A stretch of 64,000 bases of DNA, taken from the NCBI GenBank assembly GCA_017745295.1, contig JAGHZR010000019.1:20464-84463 (forward strand), given 5' to 3'. Source of the stretch: Novosphingobium sp. GTDB taxonomy: Bacteria; Pseudomonadota; Alphaproteobacteria; Sphingomonadales; Sphingomonadaceae. The translations under genes were made by a program, and so were the position numbers. This document shows positions 1 to 9,127 of this stretch, in pieces (position 1 is the first letter of the stretch; every line of letters starts with the position of its first letter). The notes beneath the pieces were generated by a model. That model saw nothing but the letters and a program-made list of their open reading frames with translations. It was not told the DNA's origin and made no database searches.

Positions 1-57
1 CGAAGCGCCGAACTACCCGACGCGCTGATTTCCGCAGCGTCGAGGGCAGGGCAATGA
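1..57 (+). CDS. Possible 3' end of an upstream gene (partial)
   Basis: Frame 1 is open from the window edge and stops at TGA 55-57. This would overlap the rsmB start ATG (54-56) as ATGA, the usual sign of translational coupling. Only about 18 codons are visible, so the product cannot be named. Frame 2 also ends in a stop (26-28), so the true frame of the upstream gene is not certain. Confidence 0.3.
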   Translation, partial: RSAELPDALISAASRAGQ

Positions 58-1226
58 CGCCGGGTGCGCGTGTTCAGGCAGCGATCGAGGTTCTCGACCT
101 CGTGATCGCGGCGGCGCGCGCGGGTGGTGCGCCCGCCGACCGGCTGATCGGCGACTGGTTCCGCACCCGCCGTTTCGCGGGCAGCAAGGACCGCCGCGCG
201 ATCCGCGAACTCACTTATCGGGCGATCCGCGCCTGCGGCGAAGTGCCGGAAACGGGCCGCGCGGCCATGCTGCGTGTGGCTGCCGAAGATCCTGAACTGG
301 CGGCCTTGTTCGACGGTAACGGTCATGCGCCCGCCACCATCGTTCCGGGCGAGCCGGTGGCCGAAGCGGGCCTTGCGCCGCGCTGGCTGGTCGAGCGCTT
401 TGCGGCCAGCGAAGTGGCAGAAGCCGATGCCATGGCGCTGCTCGACCGCGCGCCGCTCGACATTCGCGTCAATACCTTGCGCGGTGGGCGGGTCGAACTG
501 CCCGAGGGCGGCGAGCGGTCGCTGGCCGCGCATGGCTGGCGCTATCCGCCGGAAACCAGCATCGAGCAGTCCGATGCCTATGTCCACGGCGCCGTCGAGG
601 TGCAGGACACCGGCTCGCAGCTGACCTGCGAGGCCGTCGCCGCCAAGCCCGGCGAGACGGTGATCGATCTCTGCGCCGGGGCCGGGGGCAAGACGCTGGC
701 GCTGGCCGCAGCCATGGAAAACACCGGCACGCTGGTCGCCTGCGACGTGGACCGTACGCGCCTGTCCCGACTCGCGCCGCGCGCCGAACGGGCCGGGGCA
801 ACGGGAATCGAGACCGTCCTGCTCGATCCGAACAAGGAAGTGCAGGCGCTCCAGCGCTTTGCCGGTGCCGCCGATGCCGTGCTGGTCGATGCGCCCTGTT
901 CGGGAACCGGCACCTGGCGCCGCAATCCCGAAGCGCGCTGGCGGCTCACCGAGGCGCAGCTCGCCCGCTATGTGACGGTGCAGGCGCGCCTGCTCGATAT
1001 CGCCGCCGGTCTGGTGAAACCGGGCGGAAGGCTGGTCTTCGTGACCTGCTCGCTGCTCGACGAGGAAGGCGCTAGCCAGGCGGAAGGCTTCCTGAAGCGG
1101 AACCCCGGATGGCAGGCGGTCACGCCGCCGGTGCCTGCCGGAACCCCGCGCGGCCACGGTCTCAGGCTCTCGCCGTGGCAGGACGGGACCGACGGCTTTT
1201 TCGTCGCGCGCTTCGAACGGCTGTGA
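54..1226 (+). CDS. rsmB: RsmB/NOP family rRNA (cytosine-5-)-methyltransferase
   Basis: The 390-residue protein belongs to the RsmB/Fmu (NOL1/NOP2/Sun) family, which methylates C5 of a 16S rRNA cytosine (C967 in E. coli) with SAM. Visible are an N-terminal NusB-like helical region, a SAM-binding motif I (DLCAGAGGK, about residue 203), the motif IV Cys in DAPCSG (C282) and the catalytic motif VI Cys in VTCS (C332). Both cysteines of the two-Cys mechanism are present. The length is slightly short of E. coli RsmB (429 aa), as is usual in alphaproteobacteria. The start is the first ATG after the preceding stop, probably coupled to the upstream gene. The exact target base is inferred from the family. 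Confidence 0.9.
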   Translation: MTPGARVQAAIEVLDLVIAAARAGGAPADRLIGDWFRTRRFAGSKDRRAIRELTYRAIRACGEVPETGRAAMLRVAAEDPELAALFDGNGHAPATIVPGEPVAEAGLAPRWLVERFAASEVAEADAMALLDRAPLDIRVNTLRGGRVELPEGGERSLAAHGWRYPPETSIEQSDAYVHGAVEVQDTGSQLTCEAVAAKPGETVIDLCAGAGGKTLALAAAMENTGTLVACDVDRTRLSRLAPRAERAGATGIETVLLDPNKEVQALQRFAGAADAVLVDAPCSGTGTWRRNPEARWRLTEAQLARYVTVQARLLDIAAGLVKPGGRLVFVTCSLLDEEGASQAEGFLKRNPGWQAVTPPVPAGTPRGHGLRLSPWQDGTDGFFVARFERL

Positions 1227-1275
1227 TAGCGTTCGTGTCATGATGAGGACGAAGCCCTCGGCCAAGGACATTTTG

Positions 1276-1782
1276 ATGCGTTACACGCCTGTCGCGATTG
1301 CTCTTTCCCTTGTGGTCGCCGTTTCCTCCAGCGCTATCCTTTCCGCGCCGAACGCCGCGCTCGATCCGCGCGCGGCGACGCTGATGACTGAAGGACATGC
1401 GGCGATCGGTGCGGGCAACGTCAACGGTGCGATCGATGCTTTCGAAGCGGCGCTGACGGTGGAACCGGGCAACGTCTCGGTGCTGCTGGCGCTGGCCGAT
1501 GCTACCCGCAAGCAGGGCCTGCAGGGCAAGGCGCTGCGCTATTACCGCGTGGCGCTGATCAGCGATCCGCGCAATGTGGCGGCGCTGGCCGGTGAAGGCA
1601 TGGCGCTTGCGGAAAAGGGCGCGAAGGACAAGGCCAGCCGCAACCTCGCGCGGCTCCAGACCCTCTGCGGCAAGGATTGCGCGGAAACCGAGGAGCTGGC
1701 TGCGGCCATCGCCAAGGTTCCGGCGACTCGGGTGATGACCGCCGAGGCTTCGGCGCCCAAGCCGGTCGTTTCCGAAAACTGA
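1276..1782 (+). CDS. Exported TPR-repeat protein
   Basis: This is a 168-residue protein of unknown role. The start at 1276 is preferred over 1240 because AAGGA lies 7 bases upstream and because it begins a clean signal peptide (MRYTPVAIALSL, then small residues). The mature part holds about three tetratricopeptide-like helix pairs, for example the stretch around AIGAGNVNGAIDAFEAAL and the one around KQGLQGKALRYYRVAL, followed by a Cys pair (CGKDC). Such proteins act as protein-protein scaffolds in the periplasm. It lies 49 bases after rsmB and may share its transcript. No catalytic motif is seen. Confidence 0.75.
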   Translation: MRYTPVAIALSLVVAVSSSAILSAPNAALDPRAATLMTEGHAAIGAGNVNGAIDAFEAALTVEPGNVSVLLALADATRKQGLQGKALRYYRVALISDPRNVAALAGEGMALAEKGAKDKASRNLARLQTLCGKDCAETEELAAAIAKVPATRVMTAEASAPKPVVSEN

Positions 1783-1795
1783 GGTTCGCGGCTGG

Positions 1796-1893
1796 GCTTC
1801 GACAAGCTCAGCCTGAGCGGGGGTTGGGTAGTTCGCCCTGATCCGCTCAGGATGCGTCTGCCGAAGCCCGCTCATCCTGAGCTTGTCGAAGGA
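1796..1893. repeat. Palindromic intergenic repeat (TTCGACAAGCTCAG type)
   Basis: The arm TTCGACAAGCTCAG (1798-1811) is matched in inverse by CTGAGCTTGTCGAA near 1877-1890, with a matching CCGCTCAGGATG inner segment. The pair fills the gap between the convergent TPR and rppH genes. This repeat type is widespread in sphingomonad genomes (from memory). The hairpin could also end transcription from both sides. Confidence 0.75.
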
Positions 1894-2376
1894 TCAGATC
1901 AGCGCGCGGAATTCTTCCAGCACGGTGCGGTAGACGCGCTTCTTGAACGGCACGATCAGGTCCGGCAGCAGTTCCGGATCGACCCACTTCCAGTCCGAGA
2001 ATTCCGCAGGCGTGTGGGCTTCCAGGTCGATATCGCCGTCCTTGCCTTCAAACCGGGCGAGATACCAGGTCTGGCGTTGGCCGCGATACTTGCCCTTCCA
2101 GAGCTTGCCGATCAGCTCTTCCGGCAGGTCGTAGAGCAGCTCTTCCTTCGTGTGCGAGAGGATCGTGACATGCGCCTCGGTGGCGCCGGTCTCTTCCCAG
2201 AGTTCGCGCAGCGCCGCGGCCTTCAGGTCTTCGCCGTCGTCGACGCCGCCCTGGGGCATCTGCCACCAGTCGCCTTCCTTGGTGTCGATCCGCTTGCCGA
2301 CGAAGACCTTGCCGTCGGAATTGACGAGCATGACGCCGACGCAGGGGCGGTAGGGGAGGGACGCGAAGTCTTTCAT
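1894..2376 (-). CDS. rppH: RNA pyrophosphohydrolase (Nudix)
   Basis: This 160-residue Nudix hydrolase is of the RppH/IalA type, which removes pyrophosphate from 5'-triphosphate mRNA ends (and hydrolyses dinucleoside polyphosphates), starting 5'-end-dependent decay. The Nudix box is complete: GG, seven residues, then REL..EETGA, in the order Gx5Ex7REUxEExGU. The N-terminal YRPCVGVML and the WQMPQGG segment are typical of RppH. The start at 2376 (MKDFASLPYRP) gives the normal family length; the reading frame runs open to 2490, but that extension has no homologous look. It is convergent with the TPR gene. Confidence 0.9.
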   Translation of the reverse strand: MKDFASLPYRPCVGVMLVNSDGKVFVGKRIDTKEGDWWQMPQGGVDDGEDLKAAALRELWEETGATEAHVTILSHTKEELLYDLPEELIGKLWKGKYRGQRQTWYLARFEGKDGDIDLEAHTPAEFSDWKWVDPELLPDLIVPFKKRVYRTVLEEFRALI

Positions 2377-2655
2377 CGGTGAACGGGATTCCATGTTCGT
2401 TGGGAAAAGCGTGTGTTCGGACGATCTGAGACGATGGCCGGAGCGCATGCCGGTAGAATGACCCAAGCCCGGACGCAATGCCAGCGCCATTTATGGTTCC
2501 CCGTTTGCTAACCGAAGGCAGGCGTCCGGCTGGACGCAGGGCGCGGTTTGTCGACTCATGCGTTTTTCCATTTTGCAGCGGCAGATAGCGGGCCTAGTCT
2601 GCGCGAAGGGAAACAAGCTTCGTCGGCGCAAGACCGGCATTCCCTGGAGAGGACG

Positions 2656-4608
2656 ATGATGGCGACAATCTCATCGGAATATGACGCGTCAAGTCACGAC
2701 GAACGGGCCGTCGAAGCTGTCGTCGTGCGGTTCGCGGGCGACTCGGGCGACGGCATGCAGCTTACCGGGGGGCAGTTCACGCTCTCCACCGCGCTCGCCG
2801 GCAACGATCTGGCGACATTCCCCGACTTTCCCGCCGAGATTCGCGCGCCGCAGGGCACTCTGTTCGGGGTCTCGGCCTTCCAGATCAATTTCGGGTCCAG
2901 CGAGATCACCACGGCGGGCGACGCGCCGGACGTGCTGGTGGCGATGAACCCGGCGGCGTTGAAGACCAATATCCATGCGCTGAAGCCGGGCGGCATGGTC
3001 ATCGTCGACACCGGCGAGTTCGGGAAGCGCAATCTCGAAAAGGCGAAATATGCCGAGAACCCGCTGGAAGACGGCAGCCTTGCCAAGTGGGACGTGCTCG
3101 CCTTCGATATCTCCGCGCTGACGCTGGAGGCGGTGAAGCCGTTCGGCCTCGGCAACAAGGAGGCGCTGCGCTGCAAGAACATGTGGACGCTGGGGCTGGC
3201 GCTCTGGATGTTCGACCGCGACCGGCAGCCGCTGGTCGACTGGCTGAAGGCCAAGTTCGCGAAGAACCCGGTGCTGGCCGAGGCGAATATCGCCGCGCTC
3301 AATGCCGGGCATGCCTATGGCGAGACGGCGGAACTCTCCGGTCCGCTGCGCAAACAGCACATCGATCCGGTGCCCAGCGAGCCGGGGCTGTACCGCACGG
3401 TGACCGGGGCCGAGGCGATCTCGCTGGGGCTGGTGGCGGGGTGCCGATTGGCCGGGCTGCCGATGTTCTTCGGCGGCTATCCGATCACGCCGGCGTCCGC
3501 GATCCTCCACCATCTGGTGAAGATGAAGGAATTCGGCGTCACCACTTTCCAGGCCGAGGACGAGATCGCCGCGATCTGCTCGGCGATCGGGGCGAGCTAC
3601 GCCGGGCAACTGGGCGTCACCTCGTCCTCCGGCCCCGGCATCGCGCTCAAGGGCGAGGCGATGGGGCTTGCGGTGATGACCGAACTGCCGCTGGTGATCG
3701 TCAATTCGCAGCGCGGCGGTCCCTCGACCGGGCTGCCGACCAAGACCGAGCAGTCGGACCTCTATCAGGCGGTCTACGGCCGTAACGGCGATGCCCCGCT
3801 GCCGGTGATCGCCGCGCGCTCGCCTGCCGATGCCTTCGAATGCGCGATCGAGGCCTGCCGCATCGCCACGCAGTACATGACGCCGGTGATCCTGCTGACC
3901 GACGGCTATATCGGCAATGCTTCCGAGCCGTGGAAGGTCCCCGATCCCGAGACCTTTGCGCCGTTCCCCGTCCGCTTCCTGGAGGAGAAGAACGGCGGCG
4001 AGCGGGTGCTGCCGTACAAGCGCGATTCGCGCGGGGTGCGGCCCTGGATCAGGCCCGGCACGCCCGGCCTGATGCATCGGGTCGGCGGGATCGAGAAGGC
4101 GGTGGACAGTGGCAATATCGACTATGCCCCCGACGTCCATCAGCTCCAGACCGATGCCCGCAAGGCCCGAATCGATGGCATTGTCGAGACGATCCCTCCG
4201 CAGGAAATCTGTCTTGGCGAGGCGCGCGGCACGCTGGTCGTGGTCGGCTGGGGTTCGACGTACGGGCCGATCCATCAGGCCGTGCGCCGCGCCCGGCGCC
4301 AAGGGCTGGCGGTGAGCCATGTCCATGTTCGCCACGTCTGGCCGTTGCCGGACAACCTTGGCGAGGTTCTCGCCGGTTTCGAGCATGTGCTCGTGCCGGA
4401 AATGAACACGGGGCAGTTCAAGACGGTGCTGCGCGACCGCTTCCTGATCGACGCGGTGCCCTTGAACAAGACCAGCGGCCAGCCTTTCGCGATCGCCGAA
4501 CTGGAGGAGGTGATCGGCCGCTTCTTCGACCGGATTCCCGGCAACGAGGGCGGCAAGGTCGCGGTCAACGAGACCCAGCTTCCCGCGCCCGAAATCGAGC
4601 AGCCCTGA
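2656..4608 (+). CDS. korA: 2-oxoacid:ferredoxin oxidoreductase, alpha (fused gamma-alpha) subunit
   Basis: The 650-residue subunit works with KorB in CoA-dependent oxidative decarboxylation of a 2-oxoacid, most likely 2-oxoglutarate, with ferredoxin as electron acceptor. The gamma domain comes first (about residues 15-200, with RFAGDSGDGMQ and FPAEIRAPQGT). The alpha pyrimidine-binding domain follows, with the hallmark GGYPITPAS, and then the C-terminal domain. GGAG at 2646-2649 supports the ATG at 2656 (MMATISSE), and an adjacent ATG at 2659 is equally possible. The open frame back to 2548 is not needed. No ferredoxin-like cluster domain is fused. korB follows after 16 bases. Confidence 0.9.
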   Translation: MMATISSEYDASSHDERAVEAVVVRFAGDSGDGMQLTGGQFTLSTALAGNDLATFPDFPAEIRAPQGTLFGVSAFQINFGSSEITTAGDAPDVLVAMNPAALKTNIHALKPGGMVIVDTGEFGKRNLEKAKYAENPLEDGSLAKWDVLAFDISALTLEAVKPFGLGNKEALRCKNMWTLGLALWMFDRDRQPLVDWLKAKFAKNPVLAEANIAALNAGHAYGETAELSGPLRKQHIDPVPSEPGLYRTVTGAEAISLGLVAGCRLAGLPMFFGGYPITPASAILHHLVKMKEFGVTTFQAEDEIAAICSAIGASYAGQLGVTSSSGPGIALKGEAMGLAVMTELPLVIVNSQRGGPSTGLPTKTEQSDLYQAVYGRNGDAPLPVIAARSPADAFECAIEACRIATQYMTPVILLTDGYIGNASEPWKVPDPETFAPFPVRFLEEKNGGERVLPYKRDSRGVRPWIRPGTPGLMHRVGGIEKAVDSGNIDYAPDVHQLQTDARKARIDGIVETIPPQEICLGEARGTLVVVGWGSTYGPIHQAVRRARRQGLAVSHVHVRHVWPLPDNLGEVLAGFEHVLVPEMNTGQFKTVLRDRFLIDAVPLNKTSGQPFAIAELEEVIGRFFDRIPGNEGGKVAVNETQLPAPEIEQP

Positions 4609-4624
4609 CACCGGAGAGCGCATC

Positions 4625-5638
4625 GTGAACGACATGACCCCGATCGAGACCACGCTCAAGGACTGGGAAACCGACCAGGAAGTGCGCTGGTGCCCCGGCT
4701 GCGGCGACTATGCGATCCTGAAAGCGGTGCAGCGCACCCTGCCGATGCTCGGCGCGGACCCGAAGAACACCGTCTTCGTCTCCGGGATCGGCTGTTCGAG
4801 CCGGTTTCCCTACTATGTCGAAAGTTACGGCTTCCACTCGATCCACGGTCGCGCTCCGGCGGTGGCGACTGGGATCAAGCTCGCCAATCCGCAGCTCGAC
4901 GTCTGGTTGGTGACGGGCGACGGCGACGGCATGTCGATCGGCGGCAACCACACGATGCATGTGCTGCGGCGCAATCTCGATTGCCAGATCATGCTGTTCA
5001 ACAACGAGATCTACGGCCTGACCAAGGGGCAGTATTCGCCGACCAGCCGCACCGGCACGCCTTCGCCGACTTCTCCCGCCGGATCGGTCGACCGCCCCGC
5101 CAGTCCCTGCGCCTTCGCGCTGGGTTCCGGCGCGCGCTTCGTGGCGCGCGGCTACGATGTCTCCAAGGACCTGCCGGACGTGCTGAAAGCCGCCTACCTG
5201 CACAAGGGCGCGGCTTTTATCGAGATTTTCCAGAACTGCATCGTCTACAACAAGGACCGCTTCGACGACTTCACCGACAAGGCCGTGGCGGCGGACCGGC
5301 AGGTCCAGTGCCATGACGGCGAGCCGCTGCTCTTCGCCAAGGGCGCCAAGGGCCTCGGGCTCGATCTGGAGACGCTCTCGCTCAAGGTGGTGGATGTCGT
5401 CGAGGGGGACTGGCAGGCGGCGGGGGTGCTGGTGCATAATGTCCGCAATCGCGCGCTGGCGCATATGCTGGTGGAGATGCCCTTCGGCCCGTTCCCGATG
5501 GCGCTCGGCGTCATTTACGACGATCCGGCACCGACTTTCGAATGTGCCGTTATCGCCGAGCGGGAAGGGCTGGTCGCGGGCAAGAGCGCCGATCTCGCCG
5601 GGCTGCTGGCACGGGGCCAGACCTGGACGGTCAGCTGA
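4625..5638 (+). CDS. korB: 2-oxoacid:ferredoxin oxidoreductase, beta subunit
   Basis: The 337-residue thiamine-diphosphate subunit partners KorA. CPGCGDY (C23, C26), GIGCSSR (C57) and QNC (C205) supply the four cysteines expected for the single [4Fe-4S] cluster of this family. GDGDGMSIGGNH is the TPP/Mg-binding motif. It forms a two-gene operon with korA. Substrate choice between 2-oxoglutarate and other 2-oxoacids cannot be settled from the sequence, though the two-subunit fused layout fits the KorAB type. Its last 8 bases overlap the convergent PAP2 gene. Confidence 0.9.
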   Translation: MNDMTPIETTLKDWETDQEVRWCPGCGDYAILKAVQRTLPMLGADPKNTVFVSGIGCSSRFPYYVESYGFHSIHGRAPAVATGIKLANPQLDVWLVTGDGDGMSIGGNHTMHVLRRNLDCQIMLFNNEIYGLTKGQYSPTSRTGTPSPTSPAGSVDRPASPCAFALGSGARFVARGYDVSKDLPDVLKAAYLHKGAAFIEIFQNCIVYNKDRFDDFTDKAVAADRQVQCHDGEPLLFAKGAKGLGLDLETLSLKVVDVVEGDWQAAGVLVHNVRNRALAHMLVEMPFGPFPMALGVIYDDPAPTFECAVIAEREGLVAGKSADLAGLLARGQTWTVS

Positions 5639-6353
5639 CCTTGCCCGGAGCGGTCAGCTCATCGGCGGCGTGGACCACGGTTGCGGCGGGGCGGTAGAGC
5701 AGGGCGCTGGCGAGGAAGGCCCATCCGGCGCCGCCCAGCCATCCGGCCATGACGTCGCTCGGCCAGTGGACACCCAGCCAGACGCGGCTCCAGGCGATGG
5801 CAAGGCTCAGCAGCATGGCCGCCGCGACCAGCGTGTGACGCACAGAGGCGCGCGGGGCTAGCGCGGCGAAGGCGAGCGCGAAGGCGATGTAGGACGAGGC
5901 GGCGTTGAAGCTGTGGCCGCTGGGGAAGCTGGCCCCTCCGGCCTCGGTAAGGTGCGGCACGATCTCCGGGCGCGGGCGGCCGAACACGGCCTTGAAGGCG
6001 ACGTTGACGAGGCTGGCGCTCAGCACGGTCAGCGCCAACAGCACCCCCTCGCGGCGGCAGCGCAGCCAGAACAGCGCGACGACGGCGAAGATCGTATAGA
6101 GCTTGAGTTGCAGGAACCCGCCCATCGCAGTGAGGTCGCGGACCCATTCGAGCAGCCAGGGTGGGCCGAGCGGGCGCAAGTCGTGGGCGCGCCAGAACAG
6201 CAGGCCCAGCCGGTCGAACTGGGCGGTCCTGCCTGCGGGCATGGCCCAGGCGAAAGCCGCGAAGCCGCTCCAGCAGGCGAGCGCGGCGATCAGGGCTTTG
6301 CGCGGATCGATGCGATGACGCGGCTTGCGGGGACTTTCGGGAGAGGCGTGCAT
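5631..6353 (-). CDS. PAP2-family membrane phosphatase
   Basis: This 240-residue integral membrane protein of the type 2 phosphatidic acid phosphatase superfamily acts on a lipid phosphate or pyrophosphate at the membrane. The three signature blocks are all present: KAVFGRPRP, PSGHS and SRVWLGVHWPSD, giving the catalytic His pair and Asp. About six hydrophobic segments are visible. The substrate (undecaprenyl pyrophosphate, phosphatidate or phosphatidylglycerol phosphate) cannot be deduced. It is divergent from the photolyase with 17 bases between the starts, and convergent with korB. Confidence 0.85.
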   Translation of the reverse strand: MHASPESPRKPRHRIDPRKALIAALACWSGFAAFAWAMPAGRTAQFDRLGLLFWRAHDLRPLGPPWLLEWVRDLTAMGGFLQLKLYTIFAVVALFWLRCRREGVLLALTVLSASLVNVAFKAVFGRPRPEIVPHLTEAGGASFPSGHSFNAASSYIAFALAFAALAPRASVRHTLVAAAMLLSLAIAWSRVWLGVHWPSDVMAGWLGGAGWAFLASALLYRPAATVVHAADELTAPGKVS

Positions 6354-6370
6354 TGGCCTAGGGAACGAGC

Positions 6371-7771
6371 ATGAGTGAAAAGCGTTCCGGCAGCATGAAT
6401 TCCCCTGTCATCGTCTGGCTGCGGCGCGACTTGCGCCTGTCGGACCAGCCTGCCATCGCCGAAGCTGCCCGCCAAGGCCCTGTCGTTCCGGTCTATGTGC
6501 TCGACGACGAGACGCCCAAACATCGCAGAATGGGAGGGGCGTCGCGCTGGTGGCTGCATCATTCGCTACAAAGCCTCGACGCGGCGCTGCGCGAGAAAGG
6601 CTCGCGCCTGATCCTGCGGAAGGGGCGCAGCGAGGACGTTCTGAAAGCCGTCGCGGAGGAAGTGGGCGCCCGCTCGGTCCATGCGCTGCATCACTACGAG
6701 CCGTGGTGGCGCAATGCCGAGAAGGCGGTCGGCAACGTGCTCGACCTGAACCTTCATCACGGGAACTATCTGGCGCCGCCGGGATCGGTGCTGAACGGCT
6801 CCGGTCGGCCTTACAAGATCTACACGCCGTTCTGGCGGGCGCTGCACGAGCGCCTCCCGCCGATCCCGGCGCACCCGCGTCCGCACCGGATCGAGGCGCT
6901 TGCGGAATGGCCGAAGTCCGACGATCTGGCCGACTGGAACCTGCTCCCCACCAAGCCCGACTGGGCGGGCGGCATGCGAGACATGTGGGAACCGGGCGAG
7001 GACGGTGCGAAGAAGCGCCTCCACGCTTTCGTTGACGAAGCCTCGGCCTACGAGGCGCAGCGCAACCTGCCGTCGGTCGAAGGCACTTCGTTTCTTTCGC
7101 CGCATCTGCACTTCGGCGAGATTTCCCCCTCGCAGGTCTGGCATGCCGTGGCCGATGCAGGCGGCTCGGTCGAGACTTTCCTCGGCGAACTGGGCTGGCG
7201 CGACTATGCGCAGAACGTGATCCTGCAACTGCCGGAATACGGCAGTCGCTCCGCCAAGGAGGACTTCGCGCATCTGCACTGGCGCACGGGGCAGCAGGCC
7301 GAGTCGGACCTAGGAGCCTGGCAGCAGGGGCGCACCGGCTATCCGATCGTCGATGCCGGGATGCGCCAGCTCTGGCACACCGGCTGGATGCACAACCGCG
7401 TGCGGATGATCGTCGCCAGCTTCCTCATCAAGCACCTGCTGATCGACTGGCGCGAGGGCGAGCAGTGGTTCTGGGATACCCTGGTCGATGCCGACTACGG
7501 CTCCAATGCGGTGAACTGGCAGTGGAGCGCCGGATCAGGTGTGGACGCGCAGATGTTCGTGCGGATCATGGCGCCGCTCACCCAGTCGGAGAAGTTCGAC
7601 ACGGCGGCCTATATCCGCGAATGGGTGCCGGAACTCGCCGACGTGAGCGATGCCGAGATCCACGATCCCTCGCCGGGGCACCGGCCGCGTGGCTACCCCG
7701 CCCGGCTGGTCGAACACCGCGCCGGAAGGGAGCGGGCATTGGCCGCCTGGGCTAAGACCAAAGGCAAATGA
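6371..7771 (+). CDS. phrB: Deoxyribodipyrimidine photo-lyase (class I type)
   Basis: The 466-residue flavoprotein of the cryptochrome/photolyase family uses light to split UV-induced pyrimidine dimers. The N-terminal antenna-binding domain starts at IVWLRRDLRLSDQPA. The C-terminal FAD/DNA domain shows GRTGYPIVDAGMRQL, WMHNRVRMIVASFL and NWQWSAGSGVDA, which are diagnostic of bacterial class I CPD photolyases. The start at 6371 has a GGGA just upstream; the later ATG at 6395 has no ribosome site. The length matches E. coli PhrB (472 aa). A cryptochrome-only role is unlikely but not excluded. Confidence 0.9.
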   Translation: MSEKRSGSMNSPVIVWLRRDLRLSDQPAIAEAARQGPVVPVYVLDDETPKHRRMGGASRWWLHHSLQSLDAALREKGSRLILRKGRSEDVLKAVAEEVGARSVHALHHYEPWWRNAEKAVGNVLDLNLHHGNYLAPPGSVLNGSGRPYKIYTPFWRALHERLPPIPAHPRPHRIEALAEWPKSDDLADWNLLPTKPDWAGGMRDMWEPGEDGAKKRLHAFVDEASAYEAQRNLPSVEGTSFLSPHLHFGEISPSQVWHAVADAGGSVETFLGELGWRDYAQNVILQLPEYGSRSAKEDFAHLHWRTGQQAESDLGAWQQGRTGYPIVDAGMRQLWHTGWMHNRVRMIVASFLIKHLLIDWREGEQWFWDTLVDADYGSNAVNWQWSAGSGVDAQMFVRIMAPLTQSEKFDTAAYIREWVPELADVSDAEIHDPSPGHRPRGYPARLVEHRAGRERALAAWAKTKGK

Positions 7772-7823
7772 GCTGCCCGCCTAAGCGATTGCCCGAGGAC
7801 GATTTACGGATAATATTCGGGGC

Positions 7824-9125
7824 ATGAACGCAGAGGCGCCAGGCAGGGGAGAGGAGCTGGTCGAAGGCGGCCGCTCCATCGGCGTCGGCCCGCAATGGCT
7901 GGCGAAGTTCTGGTCCGGCGGCGTGTCGCGGGTGCTCGATCGCATCGATGCGGGAATCGACCGTGGCTCGATCGAGACCATTCTGCCCGATGGCGAAACC
8001 CGGCTGCTCGGCGGACGCGCACCCGGTTTCGCGGCTACCGTGCATATCCGTAGCTGGCGGGCACTGCTCCGGCTGGCGACGGCGGGCTCGGTTGGCTGGT
8101 ATCAGGCCTGGGAAGCGGGCGAGTGGGACAGCCCGGACCCGGTGCCGATCTTCGCCCTGTTCATGGAGAACGCCACGAGCCTCGGCAATGTCGGCCGCGC
8201 GCAGGGTCCGTGGCGGGTGATCGCGCGGTTCCTGCACTGGCTGCACCGCAATACGCGCTCGGGTTCCTTGCGGAACATCCATGCCCATTACGACCTCGGC
8301 AACGATTTCTACGAGCAGTGGCTGGGCGAGACGATGCTCTATTCCAGCGGCATCTTCCCGCGCCCCGACGGCGGCCCCAATGCGCTCAGCCAGTTCGTGA
8401 CCGAACTCGACGTAGCCCAGTCCAACAAGATCGGCGCCATCGCGCATCGGCTCGCCCTGCCGGAAGCGGGGCGCGTGCTGGAGATCGGCTGCGGCTGGGG
8501 TACGCTCTCGGCATTCCTGGCCGAGACGGAAGGCGCGCGGGTCGATGCGATCAGCCTCTCCGACGAGCAGCTCGCCTATGCCCGCCACCGCTGGAACGGG
8601 CGGGTGGAAGGGGCAGGGGGACGCGTCGATTTCCTCAAGCAGGACTACCGCGATGTCAGCGGCTCTTACGACGCAATCGCCTCGGTGGAGATGGTGGAAG
8701 CGGTCGGGCGCAAGTTCTGGCCCGATTTCCTCGACTGCGTGGCCCGCAATCTGAAGTCGGGTGGCCGGGCGGCGATCCAGTATATCGCCATGCGCAGCGA
8801 GATCTTCGAGGCCTATGCCCGCAGCGCGGACTTCATCCAGACTTTCATCTTCCCCGGCGGCCTGCTGATCCACGAGCCGGAATTCCGCCGTCTGGCCGAG
8901 GAGCGGGGCCTCTCGTGGGAAGACCGGCACGGGTTCGGGCAGGACTATGCCCGCACGCTCCATGCATGGCGTCGCAATTTCGACGCGGCGGTCAAGGACG
9001 GGCGGCTGCCCGCCGACTTCGACGAGCGCTTCGTGCGCCTATGGCGCTTCTACCTGATGTACTGCGAGGGCGGCTTCCGGGGCGGCGGGATCGACGTCGC
9101 CCAGGTCACGCTGGTGAAGGCGTAA
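7824..9125 (+). CDS. cfa: Cyclopropane-fatty-acyl-phospholipid synthase family protein
   Basis: This 433-residue SAM-dependent methyltransferase of the CFA/MMA synthase family adds a methylene across unsaturated acyl chains of membrane phospholipids. The N-terminal lipid-binding region (about 1-150) leads to NIHAHYDLGNDFY, the SAM motif VLEIGCGWGTLS and EMVEAVG. The C-terminal YLMYCEGGFRGGGID is typical. It is 52 bases downstream of the photolyase on the same strand. The family also contains S-adenosylmethionine tetramethyl-lipid and other acyl-modifying enzymes, so the exact lipid change is inferred. Confidence 0.85.
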   Translation: MNAEAPGRGEELVEGGRSIGVGPQWLAKFWSGGVSRVLDRIDAGIDRGSIETILPDGETRLLGGRAPGFAATVHIRSWRALLRLATAGSVGWYQAWEAGEWDSPDPVPIFALFMENATSLGNVGRAQGPWRVIARFLHWLHRNTRSGSLRNIHAHYDLGNDFYEQWLGETMLYSSGIFPRPDGGPNALSQFVTELDVAQSNKIGAIAHRLALPEAGRVLEIGCGWGTLSAFLAETEGARVDAISLSDEQLAYARHRWNGRVEGAGGRVDFLKQDYRDVSGSYDAIASVEMVEAVGRKFWPDFLDCVARNLKSGGRAAIQYIAMRSEIFEAYARSADFIQTFIFPGGLLIHEPEFRRLAEERGLSWEDRHGFGQDYARTLHAWRRNFDAAVKDGRLPADFDERFVRLWRFYLMYCEGGFRGGGIDVAQVTLVKA

Positions 9126-9127
9126 GC

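Noticed and set aside
2689..4659. 656-codon minus-strand frame opposite korA
   Set aside because: Shadow of korA; Arg/His-rich and motif-free.
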